From assembly GCF_900156605.1 (NCBI RefSeq), contig NZ_FTOA01000006.1:248001-312000 (forward strand): DNA of 64,000 nt, read 5' to 3'. The notes under the pieces are model-generated. The model saw nothing but the letters and a program-made list of their open reading frames with translations. It made no database searches and was not told the origin of the DNA. Shown one piece after another: positions 9,127-17,594 of this stretch. Source of the stretch: Insolitispirillum peregrinum. Its GTDB lineage: Bacteria > Pseudomonadota > Alphaproteobacteria > Rhodospirillales > Rhodospirillaceae. The position numbers and the translations under genes are program-made. Within the stretch, counting starts at the first letter, position 1, and each line of letters starts with the position of its first letter.

Positions 9127-9293
9127 TCTGAGCAGCGCCCGCCACGTTCCCAGTCCCCGAAGCGGGTCGGTTCCGGGCCTTTCGGGCCTCCCAGTTCTTC
9201 GACGGCTTCTGGAGCGGTGTCCGGAGCAGGCGACGGCGGCGAAACCGCAGGAGAGTCAGGAGTCGGCACGGCTGTTTCGGGGGTGTCGGTCAT
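9120..9293 (-). CDS. DUF1674 / SdhAF4-like succinate dehydrogenase assembly factor
   Basis: 57 residues: a low-complexity Pro/Ala/Thr head and the diagnostic C-terminal block EELGGPKGPEPTRFGDWERG ending GRCSDF. That block is the DUF1674 (SDHAF4) signature. In eukaryotes SDHAF4 helps assemble flavinated SdhA; bacterial homologues are thought to act likewise. ATG 9293 has AGGA about 9 bp upstream and is preferred over a much longer frame with a non-coding-looking N-terminus. No sdh genes are nearby. Confidence 0.85.
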   Translation of the reverse strand: MTDTPETAVPTPDSPAVSPPSPAPDTAPEAVEELGGPKGPEPTRFGDWERGGRCSDF

Positions 9294-9390
9294 TGGTTTC
9301 AGTCCTGCAATGATGCTGTTTGGCGTGATTCTACAGCATCGTGCACAAAAGTGGGCACCGGTTTTGTGCATGGACGATGTGACCGCGCTG

Positions 9391-10278
9391 TCAGGCACCC
9401 GTGACAAGGGAGCCTGAGCGGGTCTGGGCCGCCAATTGCTCCAACAGATCGAGAACACGCACTGGTGCGCCAACCCCGAACCAGGCCTCGAGGTCATCCC
9501 CTTCACGCGGGTTCTGCAACTGAAGAACAAACTCGCCAAACAGACCTTCGCACAAGGCGCGAAAATGCTCTTCGGTCACCGGATGCTCCTGCGGCTTTGC
9601 CTTGCCGTTGACCGGCGCCGATCGGCTACCGTGCGCTGGCCCGCCCACCCGCTGCATGAAAATTTCTTCCGCCAACGCGAGATCATGAAAGCCATTGAGC
9701 AGGCGAATCAATACCTTCATCAGCAATAGCCGGCTGGCCTTGTGCGCAAACATCGTCGAACGAAGCTCGCGGTCAGCAACATCAGGAAAGCGGCTGATCA
9801 AACGACTACAGTCAGCGTTAAGGTCGGCATACGGCAACGTCCCCAAGACTTCATTCAGGAAGCGGCCAACGCGACCGATACTCGTCCGCGGCAGAGCCAG
9901 CGGCGTGCCGGGGTGAAGACGGTCGGAAAAGCCATAAGGATAAAACGCCAGGACCATGCGCAGCAGAAAGTCCGTTCGCCGATTGGGCACCGGCAGCTCA
10001 ATCACATGCTGCATCTCGGCATACAGTGAGGCACTGCGTTGCAAGCTCTGGGCACAAGACGAGCATGCTTGCGTCATGCGGCCTTTTTGCACGGTTATGA
10101 AGGCCCCGGTCTCGCTGGCCAGCTTTTCATTGCCGCGCTGCTTTGCCAGCATACTGAGCAGGGAACCAAACTCTGTGGCCAATCGCGCCACCTCGGCCCC
10201 GGCATACCCATCGACGGCACCGATACCGGACTGCGCCGCCACAGTTACCCCGGACATCAGCTCCTCATTGTGCGACAT
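9391..10278 (-). CDS. Hypothetical protein, 295 aa
   Basis: Not recognised. It is predicted to be cytoplasmic and mostly helical. The N-terminal part is Ala/Gly-rich (GVTVAAQSGIGAVDGYAGAEVARL), followed by two cysteines in SSCAQSL-type context. The middle has FLLRMVLAFYPYGFSDRL and RLLLMKVLIRLLNGFHDLALAEEIFM, and the C-terminus has an acidic FGEFVLQLQNP helix. There is no signal peptide. ATG 10278 (MSHNEELMSG) is the likely start; the frame stays open to 10365. It is in line with the downstream SdhAF4 gene (97-bp gap), but a functional link is not evident. Confidence 0.7.
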   Translation of the reverse strand: MSHNEELMSGVTVAAQSGIGAVDGYAGAEVARLATEFGSLLSMLAKQRGNEKLASETGAFITVQKGRMTQACSSCAQSLQRSASLYAEMQHVIELPVPNRRTDFLLRMVLAFYPYGFSDRLHPGTPLALPRTSIGRVGRFLNEVLGTLPYADLNADCSRLISRFPDVADRELRSTMFAHKASRLLLMKVLIRLLNGFHDLALAEEIFMQRVGGPAHGSRSAPVNGKAKPQEHPVTEEHFRALCEGLFGEFVLQLQNPREGDDLEAWFGVGAPVRVLDLLEQLAAQTRSGSLVTGA

Positions 10279-10544
10279 AATACCCAACCCCCGAAGTTTA
10301 CTTTCGCTGAATGAGTTATTTTCGCCCCACCCTTTTATGATCCGCCCCCCGGCGACTCTATCCAAAAGGATTAATCTTTAGGTATCATGATCCCTGCTGA
10401 ATTGGCAATTACGCACATGCAGCAAACCGGCCACTTTAGCCGTTTTCACAGCAGAAAACTGTAAACTCACGAATAAGTTTCAAGGGGGTCTATCCTCAGG
10501 CATAGAGTGGCGAGCCTTGACCGTGAACCATGCTCACAATGCTA

Positions 10545-10605
10545 AGGTTTTGTTTTGCCGCTTTGTTTTTGCGAAAACCGGCTCCCGCTTTCGCATACTG
10601 CTCTG
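10545..10605 (+). repeat. Second dispersed repeat family, copy 2
   Basis: Aligns with copy 1 from TTTTGTTTTGCCGC through GCGAAAACCGGCTCCC to TTTCGCA. GCGAAA and TTTCGC are the palindromic arms. It is in the same orientation as copy 1, 1.5 kb away. Confidence 0.7.
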
Positions 10606-10663
10606 GCACCCAACCGACCATGGTATATCGTTCCATCGGCACGGGTTCAGGTGTTGCGCAAAA

Positions 10664-10700
10664 CAAAACCGCCACCTGATTGGGTCAGGTGGCGGTTTGT
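10664..10700 (-). terminator. Rho-independent terminator of ccoG
   Basis: AAACCGCCACCTGA pairs with TCAGGTGGCGGTTT, a 14-bp stem. On the minus strand it is followed by TTTTGTTTTG, 30 bp after the ccoG stop. Confidence 0.9.
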
Positions 10701-10729
10701 CTGCTGGTTCAGTCGGGAGCCAAAGAACC

Positions 10730-12205
10730 TTACTTGGCTGGTCCGGCAAACAGGGTGCCCTGCAGGCGGACTTCCTGCGTGGCCTTGTTGACCAGCTTGA
10801 ACGACATGTCAGTGCTGTTGCTCTTCAGCGAGGCGGTCGGAGCGGTGACATAGATGCGGAAGGTTCCGACCGTGTCCTTTTTCACCGGCAGATCGACCGA
10901 CGGCACGTCGGTTTCGGCATAGCCAATCACGCGCAGGGTGGCGCCCGGAATACCCTCGACCGACACGACATAGTTTTCTTCGCTGGCGGCCATGTTGAGG
11001 ATCTTGAAGGTATAGCCGTTGCGGATCGAGCCATCGGACAGGGCAACAAACAGCGGGCTGCGTTCGTGCAGGATGTTGACTTCCAGCCGCGAGCGGGTGC
11101 CGAGGCCAACCGCCATCACCGCCACCACCACCGTCAGCAGCACGGCATAGATGATGGTGCGCGGACGGACGAAGCGGTATTTGGTCGGTTCGCCCTTGGT
11201 GCGGGCAATCATGTTGTTGTTGCTGTCATAGGCAATCAGATTGCGCGGCAGCCCAAAGCGGTCCATCACCGTGTTGCAGGCGTCGATGCACAGACCACAG
11301 CCGATGCAGGCCAACTGGCTGCCATCGCGGATGTCGATGCCGGTCGGGCAGGCCTGAACGCACAGGGTGCAGTCCACGCAATGGCCGCGATCGGTAAAGG
11401 CGGTGTCCTTTTTGGCATAGCCACGCGGCTCGCCACGCCAGGCTTCGTAGGTGACGACCAAGCTGTCTTCGTCATACATCGACGCCTGGAAGCGCGGCCA
11501 CGGGCACATGTAAATGCACACCTGCTCGCGGGCCCAGCCCGCCAGCACCAGGGTAAAGCCTGCGACCAGCAGGGCAAAGCCCATCATGCCCCAGGTCGAG
11601 TCTCCCCGGAGCAGGTCCATGGTGGCTGTCGGGGCATCGCTGAAATAAATCACCCACGTCCAGCCGGTGATCAGGGAAATAACCGTCCAGATGGCGACCT
11701 TGATCGTCTTGCGAACGAACTTGCCAGCAGTCATCGGGCCACGGTCGAGCTTGATGCGCTGGTTGCGATCGCCTTCCAGCAGCCGTTCCACCATCACGAA
11801 AACGTCGGTGAACACGGTCTGGATACAGGTGAACCCGCACCACACGCGGCCCAGCAGGGCGGTGGCAAAGAACAGCCCGATAGCCCCGAGAATCAGGACA
11901 CCGGTCAGGTAATAGATTTCCTGCGGCCAGATTTCGATGCCAAAGATGTAGCCACGGTTGGCTTCCATATCCAGCAGGATGGCCTGGTTCGGGGTGCCCG
12001 GCCCGCGATCCCAGCGCAGCCACGGGCCAATCACGTAAATGCCCAGCAGGATGATCGCTGCCCAGTTTTTCAGGGTGCGGAACAGGCCGCTGACTTTTTT
12101 CGGATGGACCTTGTGGTAGGCGGCATAAAGGCCGCTGCCGTTAGAGTCTGTCTCGCCCTTGGGCTTTTTGCCTTGGGGTGAAAGGGTGGCTGCGTTTTCT
12201 GTCAT
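10730..12205 (-). CDS. ccoG: Cytochrome c oxidase accessory protein CcoG (FixG/RdxA)
   Basis: 491 residues. A membrane-bound polyferredoxin needed for cbb3-type cytochrome oxidase maturation, linked to copper handling. Seen: several membrane helices in the first 260 residues with GRVWCGFTCIQTVFTDVF, and AREQVCIYMCPWPRFQASM. Two 4Fe-4S ferredoxin motifs follow, CVDCTLCVQACP and CIGCGLCIDAC, then a membrane helix and a periplasmic Ig-like C-terminal domain. ATG 12205 has GGAGGCGGAGAG directly upstream and is chosen over an in-frame ATG at 12271. A possible FNR/FixK site lies about 290 bp upstream. No ccoNOQP genes are in the window. Confidence 0.95.
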   Translation of the reverse strand: MTENAATLSPQGKKPKGETDSNGSGLYAAYHKVHPKKVSGLFRTLKNWAAIILLGIYVIGPWLRWDRGPGTPNQAILLDMEANRGYIFGIEIWPQEIYYLTGVLILGAIGLFFATALLGRVWCGFTCIQTVFTDVFVMVERLLEGDRNQRIKLDRGPMTAGKFVRKTIKVAIWTVISLITGWTWVIYFSDAPTATMDLLRGDSTWGMMGFALLVAGFTLVLAGWAREQVCIYMCPWPRFQASMYDEDSLVVTYEAWRGEPRGYAKKDTAFTDRGHCVDCTLCVQACPTGIDIRDGSQLACIGCGLCIDACNTVMDRFGLPRNLIAYDSNNNMIARTKGEPTKYRFVRPRTIIYAVLLTVVVAVMAVGLGTRSRLEVNILHERSPLFVALSDGSIRNGYTFKILNMAASEENYVVSVEGIPGATLRVIGYAETDVPSVDLPVKKDTVGTFRIYVTAPTASLKSNSTDMSFKLVNKATQEVRLQGTLFAGPAK

Positions 12206-12602
12206 CTCTCCGCCTCCGGGTTTTCCCGGTCCCTTGTTGCCGCTGGTGGCGACCCGTTCCAATACCGCCATGCCAATATTCGCCGTGATCGTGCGGGTTC
12301 AAGCCGCTGATTTTTATGGGCGTGTCGCTTTGTCAAAGCCGGTGCGGGGTTGCCAAAGCGAGATGGCGCTCGTGGCCCTGAGCGTTGAGGGCTGCGGATG
12401 CCATACCCGAAAACGTGAAAACAGTCCAGTAATGGCGAACTCTGGAATGCCTCCACGATGTGAGGACGGTATAGGAGCCGTTGGGGTGTTGGCATTGATG
12501 AACGTCAATGCAGCATCGCAAGACAGCCATGCACGCGGGAAGAAATTGCTTTTATGCGGCTGGTTCCGGCCAGGGCCGGATCAGGGTCGGATCTGGGCCG
12601 GA
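12206..12602. other. Upstream region of ccoG
   Basis: 397 bp without a convincing gene, lying between the ccoG start and the stop of the secreted 300-aa gene (both minus strand). Its one notable site is an FNR-like palindrome at 12495-12508. Near 12575-12607 a short GGATCAGGG-type sequence is repeated three times just after the stop of the 300-aa gene. Confidence 0.5.
12495..12508 (-). promoter_or_regulatory. Candidate FNR/FixK-type binding site upstream of ccoG
   Basis: TTGATGAACGTCAA matches the anaerobox pattern TTGAT-N4-ATCAA with one mismatch. ccoG/fixG genes are known targets of FNR or FixK regulators in other alphaproteobacteria. The distance of about 290 bp to the start codon implies a long leader. 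Confidence 0.5.
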
Positions 12603-13505
12603 TCAGGGCAACAGGTCGAGGCGCACGGTCCTGTCTGCGGCAAGGGGGGTGCTGTTGACATAGCCGGGAACGCCGGTGGGCGTCGAGACCTTGCCGTCCG
12701 GCGGATAGGCCTTGCCATCGAGTTCCAGCGGGAACAGGGTCAGGGCGCGGCGGGGCAGGGTGCTGGCAAGGGATTCCAGACTGATGGTGCTGGAGGCCCG
12801 GCCATAGATTTCGGCAAATGTCACCGGATGCAGGTCAAGGTGTGGACGCGGGACGACAGTGGGGAAATACAGACTGCCGCCATCGGTCCACGAGTCAGGA
12901 GTCCACGAGTCTGGGGCCGACACCGGGCGGACACGCAGGCTCAGCCATACCCCCCGCAACGGCGGCTCTGCCGGGCTGCTGTGCAGTTCGAACCGGTATC
13001 GTCCGGCCTGCCAGTCAAAGGGACGGCGCAGGCTGAGGGTCTGGCCTTCATAGGGGGTGTTCGGGCCGGGGACCACCACCCAGCCATCGGCAGGGGGGCG
13101 GGCGTTGAACGGGTCGCTGTTGCCCCAGCGGCTGAAAATCAGCCCCGGTCCCTGAAAGCGGCCAGACTGCTTGCCACCGGTCGGGCGCTGGCCACCGTCG
13201 TGCAGGTCGGTTTGCAGGCCAAAGTAAAAACCGTTGCCGTCGATTTTGCCCCACAAGGCGGCCAGATAGAAAAAGTCGCCCTTGCGGGCCTGTCCTTGCA
13301 GCTCAACGGTCACCGCCAGCGTTTCAAAGGCCAGACCGGTGCGCGAGTCTCCCGGCAAGGCATGGCGGTAATCGACCAGATGCCAGGGCAACGGGCGCAG
13401 GGTGCCTGCCTCGGCACCGTCCCGTGCCAGAGCAGGCGCGCCAACCCCGGCCAGAATCCACAGCGCGAGAAACAGGCGCACCAGCAGGGCGCTGACGATC
13501 CTCAT
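12603..13505 (-). CDS. Secreted hypothetical protein at the end of the TolC operon
   Basis: 300 residues. Not recognised. The N-terminus MRIVSALLVRLFLALWILAG...APALA is a typical Sec signal peptide with cleavage after ALA. The mature part is rich in Gly, Trp and Pro and looks like a beta-sandwich (for example FYFGLQTDLHDGG and GRFQGPGLIFSRWG). That pattern vaguely recalls DUF3472-type proteins, but I would not assign it. The ATG overlaps the TGA of the TolC-SPOR gene (ATGA), which indicates translational coupling. A role in secretion or cell-surface work is only inferred from this. Confidence 0.75.
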   Translation of the reverse strand: MRIVSALLVRLFLALWILAGVGAPALARDGAEAGTLRPLPWHLVDYRHALPGDSRTGLAFETLAVTVELQGQARKGDFFYLAALWGKIDGNGFYFGLQTDLHDGGQRPTGGKQSGRFQGPGLIFSRWGNSDPFNARPPADGWVVVPGPNTPYEGQTLSLRRPFDWQAGRYRFELHSSPAEPPLRGVWLSLRVRPVSAPDSWTPDSWTDGGSLYFPTVVPRPHLDLHPVTFAEIYGRASSTISLESLASTLPRRALTLFPLELDGKAYPPDGKVSTPTGVPGYVNSTPLAADRTVRLDLLP

Positions 13506-15484
13506 TGCACGTCGCTGACGCTGCACCGCAGACCATCGCGGCTAAGGGAGCTGCACATCGTCTGGGCGGTGGACTTGTCGGCAAAGGGGCCGAGGCTCAG
13601 GCGGAACCAGCGGCGGGCCAGATCGGCGCTGCCGTCGCCTTGTGGTGTGTCGGTATCCTGCAAGGCCAGCGCATACAGGCGCAGGCCATTCAGCCGGTCG
13701 CCAAACTGGGCTTGCAGGTCTCGCCATGCCACATCGAGCGCACTGCGGCTGTAGACCGCAGGCAGGACCACCCGCCAGCCTCCATCGACCGGTGCAGGCG
13801 TGGCCTGTCCGCTGGTGCCAAGGGCCGCCGGCTGGTGGTCGGCCAGATCGGCGGTCGGGCGGGGCTGCTCGGCGGGGGCCTCTGGCAAGGCGATGGTTCC
13901 GGCATCCTTGCCACTCAGCAGGTCGTCGGGGCGTTTGCCGTCTCCGGGCAGGCGGTCGCTCAGCTCGACGCCGCCGCCGAGCGAGGAGAACACATCGACC
14001 GCCCCGCGATAGCGGTCACGGATCACCTGATACAACTGGTCGCGGTTGTTGTGCAGGGTGCGTTCGGTGTCCAGCAGGGTCAGGTAGTCTGTCGCCCCAT
14101 AGCGGTAGGAGTCCCGGCTTTGATCGACAGCATCCTGTGAGGCATCGACGGCCGCCTGTTGCAAGGTCTGGCGCCGGGTTCCGAACGACAGGCGGGACAG
14201 GGCGTCTTCGCTTTCCCGCACGGCGGTATAGATGACGCTGATGTAGCCTTCGGTCAGTTCTTCGTGGCGGGCGCGGGTCTGCTCGACCGCCTGTTCGCGC
14301 GCGCCGTGGTCAAAAATGGTGGCGCTGAGCGACGACACCAGATTCCACATGCGGTTTTCCGGTTGCAGCCACGAAATCATGTGGGTGCTGGCCTGACCGA
14401 TTTCTGCCGACAGGTCCAGCGTTGGCAGGACACGGGCGCGGGCAACGTCAATGTCGGCATCGGCGGCCAGCAGGTTGGCTTCGGCGGCACGAACATCCGA
14501 ACGGCGCAGCAGCAGGGCCGAGGGCACACCGGGCAGGACCATCGGCAGTTTCAGGCTGTCCAGCCCGGCCGAGCCAAGCTGAAGCTGCGACGGCGTGGTG
14601 CCGCACAGCTGGGCAATCCGGTGAGCGGCCTGCGCCGCCTGAAATTCCAGCGACGGAATGGTGGCTTCGACCGAGCGCACTGCGGCACGTTGCTGGCTGA
14701 TGTCGAGGATGGTGGCATCGCCGCGCTCCATCCGCTCTTCGACCGCCTTCAGCATTTCGCTCAGGATGTCCTTGGTTTCGCGCGCTACCCGCAGCCGGTC
14801 CTGAAACGACAGGTAATCGACATAGCTGCCGACCAGATCGGAAACGGTGGTCTTTTGCGTATCATCACGAGCAAGGACTGCCTGCCAGACGCGGAAACGG
14901 GCGGCCTCGGCAGTGGCCTTGCGCTCGCCCCACAGATCGACCCGATAGCTGGCCTGCAACCCGGCCGAGAACGCACGTTCGGAGGTGATGTCTGCTCCCG
15001 GCGATACGCTGCCGGTCCCGTCTTTTGGGGCGTCGGCGCGGCCGGAGACGGTCGTGGACAGGGTGGGCAGGCGGGTGGCAAAGGCCTGTTCATAGCGGGC
15101 TTCGGCCTGCGATACGCGCAGCGAGGCCATCCGCAGGTCGGGGTTGCGGGTCAGGGCACGGTCAACCAGCCGGTTCAGTTCCTCGCTGCCCAGCAGGTGC
15201 CACCATGTCGGCAGGGCTGTTCCCAGCGGCACGCTATAGGCCGCCGGAGCTGCCGATGAGGCCGGGGTCGCCTGATCACCCTGATCGCTCAGATCACCCA
15301 GCGTGCCCTTCAGGGCCGGGCTTCCCTGAAACTGTTCGGGCAGGTCAACCGGCGGGACGTCATAGGAGTCCCGGATGACCATGCAGCCGCTGAGTGCCGA
15401 GCCCAGGGTCAGGGCCACCGACAATGACGGGAAAAATCGACGGAAACGGCTCACGGGGGGGGGGAATCCACGGCTGAGGGTCAC
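13502..15484 (-). CDS. TolC/NodT-family outer-membrane efflux lipoprotein with C-terminal SPOR domain
   Basis: 660 residues from GTG 15484. The N-terminus has a signal peptide ending in the lipobox LGSALSGC. Residues about 90-500 are a TolC-type outer-membrane channel protein (paired helical repeats, ARVLPTLDLSAEIG, SYRYGATDYLTLLDTERTL). After a Pro/Ala linker the last about 90 residues form a SPOR-like domain with WRVVLPAVYSRSALDVAW and WFRLSLGPFADKSTAQTMC. SPOR domains bind peptidoglycan lacking stem peptides. The GTG overlaps the TGA of the regulator gene. A second GTG at 15454 lies just after a 10-C tract and would also give a normal signal peptide. It probably serves the divergent exporter as outer-membrane channel. 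Confidence 0.88.
   Translation of the reverse strand: MTLSRGFPPPVSRFRRFFPSLSVALTLGSALSGCMVIRDSYDVPPVDLPEQFQGSPALKGTLGDLSDQGDQATPASSAAPAAYSVPLGTALPTWWHLLGSEELNRLVDRALTRNPDLRMASLRVSQAEARYEQAFATRLPTLSTTVSGRADAPKDGTGSVSPGADITSERAFSAGLQASYRVDLWGERKATAEAARFRVWQAVLARDDTQKTTVSDLVGSYVDYLSFQDRLRVARETKDILSEMLKAVEERMERGDATILDISQQRAAVRSVEATIPSLEFQAAQAAHRIAQLCGTTPSQLQLGSAGLDSLKLPMVLPGVPSALLLRRSDVRAAEANLLAADADIDVARARVLPTLDLSAEIGQASTHMISWLQPENRMWNLVSSLSATIFDHGAREQAVEQTRARHEELTEGYISVIYTAVRESEDALSRLSFGTRRQTLQQAAVDASQDAVDQSRDSYRYGATDYLTLLDTERTLHNNRDQLYQVIRDRYRGAVDVFSSLGGGVELSDRLPGDGKRPDDLLSGKDAGTIALPEAPAEQPRPTADLADHQPAALGTSGQATPAPVDGGWRVVLPAVYSRSALDVAWRDLQAQFGDRLNGLRLYALALQDTDTPQGDGSADLARRWFRLSLGPFADKSTAQTMCSSLSRDGLRCSVSDVQ
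15455..15464 (-). repeat. Homopolymer C10 tract at the 5' end of the TolC-SPOR gene
   Basis: Ten consecutive G on the plus strand (C on the coding strand) lie between two possible GTG starts, 15484 and 15454. Length changes would put start 15484 out of frame with the lipobox, but not start 15454. Confidence 0.8.
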
Positions 15485-17325
15485 GACAGGGGTTTGTCGA
15501 GGGCAAGATACTCAATAACGGCCCGCAACAGGGGGTGGTTGAAGGCCAGAGTACCATCAGGTCCAGCGGCCAGCACACCGGAAAGGATGGCCCGTTCTAT
15601 CGCGCTTTCCGTTTCGGGCAAAGACAGATGCAGGATGGCGGTCAAATTTTTGGCGGTCAGCGCGCTCCGGTGATGGGCAACGGCCCACAGCAGCCGACGG
15701 TTCAGGCCGAGGTGGTCAAGGCGGGCACTGACCAGCGACAGCAGCGACAGGGGCAGGGAACGCACACTGCCCGATGCCGGGGGCAGGTGCCCGCTCTGGC
15801 GGGCCAGTTCGACGGCAAACAACGGCACGCCATGGGCCTGCCGGGCGATCTGCTGGCAGGCCGGGCTGCTGGCTGGCAGGCTGTGCAGGCGGTCGGCGGT
15901 CAGATGGGCGATGGTGTCCTGCGGCAGGCGATGCAGGGAGATGGTTGCCACCATCGGGCCGTCGGCGGGCAACTGCGCGCGCTGGGCCGGGCGCAGCCGT
16001 CGCTGGGCGAGGATGATCAGCAGGCCGGGGGCAGCGGGGGCGGCAAGACGGAGGGTAACAGCCTCGAACAGCCGGGTTTGCAGGGATGGCGGCAGCCAGT
16101 GCAGATCATCAATGATCACCACTGCCGGGATCACCACTGCCGGAGTATCCGGTGCTTTCAGGGCGGCCAGCAGGTCATCCAGCCGATGCGGTCGGGGGTC
16201 GTCGTCACACAGCAACAACGCTGACGGGGGGCTGTCATGGGACGTATCTGCCGGTTGGCAACGCCAGCGAATGACCTGTAAACCATCCTTGCGGCACCGC
16301 TCGCTGAACGCGCGGCACAGGTGGCTTTTGCCCATTCCGGCCTCGCCGGAGACCAGCGCCAGTGCCCCACCGAACCGTTGGGCGCGTTCGAGCAGGGTGT
16401 AAAGGGTGCTCAGCTCAAGCGACCGGCCCCGCAGGGGGCCGTCCGGCTGGCGATCATGGGCATGCAGGTGGTGCAGCTCGTCCAGAGGCAGGATGTTCTG
16501 TACCGGCAGCAGGCCACCGGACAGGCCGATGCCAACGCTCTGCATCAGGGTGCGGGCGCTCTCGTCAAACTGCAAATGTCCGGCCGGAGCCTGATCGCTG
16601 AGAGTGCGGGCGGTGGAAAAACCTGCGCTGGCGATGGCTTCGCCAGTCCAGCCACCCTGCGGGCGCATGCTGGCAACAGCCAGTCCGGCGGTCAGCCCGG
16701 CATGCAGAAAGGCTGCGGCAGCCGGAACAGTCTGAGCCAGGTCGCTGACCACCGCCTGCGCCGAGCGCAAGGCATGCAGCAGATCGTGTTCTCCGGTGCG
16801 CTGGACACCAAAAATGATCTCTGCGGCGCTGCCCCGACGGGCCAGCAGAATGGCGTCGTGATCATAGGCCTGAGCGGCGAGGGTGGCATGCAGGCGGCGG
16901 GCACCCTGTTGGCGGGCGTCGATGCTCAGGCCGTCGGGCAGGGGGGCCTGTTCATCCCGTGGCCCGATGGACAGGCTGAGAATCACGCACGGGCGCTTTT
17001 CCAGCAGGCTGCTGGCGGCGGGCATGGTGGCCTGAACCGCAGCTGTCGTGTGGGCGGACAGGTCCGCGGGCCCGGTGACGGGCAATGAGGCCGCCGGGTC
17101 GGCAAGGCTGCTGCTGAGGGCAACGGCCATCGTCCTGTTGCGCACGTTCAGCTTTTTGAACAGGGCAACGACGTGCTGTTTGACGGTACCAACGTGAATC
17201 CCCAGTTCCGAGGCAATTTCCTTGTTGCCTTTACCCTTTTGCAACAGCAGCAAAATCTGCTGCTGGCGCGCGGTCAGGGCATCAGCCGAAGGTGTGGTCT
17301 CGTGCGGAGGTGCTGGTACGGTCAC
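15481..17325 (-). CDS. LuxR-HTH / cyclase-homology / STAND ATPase regulator
   Basis: 614 residues from GTG 17325. Residues about 14-72 are a LuxR/GerE HTH (LTARQQQILLLLQKGKGNKE, then ASELGIHVGTVKQHVV), unusually at the N-terminus. Residues about 110-265 resemble a degenerate class III nucleotide cyclase (HAGLTAGLAVASM, then GEAIASAGFSTARTLSDQAP) without the metal-binding aspartates. From about 297 comes a STAND/AAA-type ATPase with Walker A SGEAGMGKSHL and Walker B VVIIDDLHWLPPS. MalT-type relatives usually put the ATPase first and HTH last. The gene is coupled to the TolC-SPOR gene and divergent from the exporter, so it probably regulates the secretion locus. Confidence 0.85.
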   Translation of the reverse strand: MTVPAPPHETTPSADALTARQQQILLLLQKGKGNKEIASELGIHVGTVKQHVVALFKKLNVRNRTMAVALSSSLADPAASLPVTGPADLSAHTTAAVQATMPAASSLLEKRPCVILSLSIGPRDEQAPLPDGLSIDARQQGARRLHATLAAQAYDHDAILLARRGSAAEIIFGVQRTGEHDLLHALRSAQAVVSDLAQTVPAAAAFLHAGLTAGLAVASMRPQGGWTGEAIASAGFSTARTLSDQAPAGHLQFDESARTLMQSVGIGLSGGLLPVQNILPLDELHHLHAHDRQPDGPLRGRSLELSTLYTLLERAQRFGGALALVSGEAGMGKSHLCRAFSERCRKDGLQVIRWRCQPADTSHDSPPSALLLCDDDPRPHRLDDLLAALKAPDTPAVVIPAVVIIDDLHWLPPSLQTRLFEAVTLRLAAPAAPGLLIILAQRRLRPAQRAQLPADGPMVATISLHRLPQDTIAHLTADRLHSLPASSPACQQIARQAHGVPLFAVELARQSGHLPPASGSVRSLPLSLLSLVSARLDHLGLNRRLLWAVAHHRSALTAKNLTAILHLSLPETESAIERAILSGVLAAGPDGTLAFNHPLLRAVIEYLALDKPLS

Positions 17326-17342
17326 AGAACAGACAACCCCTG

Positions 17343-17594
17343 TCAGTCACGGAAAGATGGGTCTTTGATGTGTCGTTCGACGTCGGAAACAGCCTGCAAC
17401 AAATGTTGGCGCAGGTCTTCCGGCGCCACAGACGCCGCCATTGGCGGCGGAGTATGGGGAGGAGGCGTTGTCTTCAGACCGACTGCCTGCAGGCAGCGGG
17501 CAATGATGGACGGGGCGCGCTTTCCCGCCAGTGCGGCAGCACTTTGGGGGGCATGCCCCAGTGACGCGGGACGGGGATAGGTCAGTGTGGCCAT
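17343..17594 (-). CDS. Small hypothetical protein, 83 aa
   Basis: Not recognised. It has no signal peptide, a Pro-rich middle (TTPPPHTPPPM) and an amphipathic C-terminal helix (PEDLRQHLLQAVSDVERHIK). It starts 17 bp before the LuxR-type regulator on the same strand, so it is likely the first gene of the regulator-TolC operon. AAAGG lies about 12 bp before the ATG, which is weak. It could be a small partner of the regulator; that is only positional inference. Confidence 0.55.
   Translation of the reverse strand: MATLTYPRPASLGHAPQSAAALAGKRAPSIIARCLQAVGLKTTPPPHTPPPMAASVAPEDLRQHLLQAVSDVERHIKDPSFRD

Larger units (their letters stand above)
10279..10729. other. Intergenic region between ccoG and the 295-aa gene
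   Basis: 451 bp without a supported gene. It contains a copy of the second dispersed repeat (10545-10605), a terminator for ccoG (10664-10700) and, by position, the promoter of the minus-strand 295-aa gene. Confidence 0.6.

Noticed and set aside
10517-12181. 554-residue plus-strand frame opposite ccoG
   Set aside because: Shadow of ccoG, whose ferredoxin motifs and membrane helices fix the coding strand.
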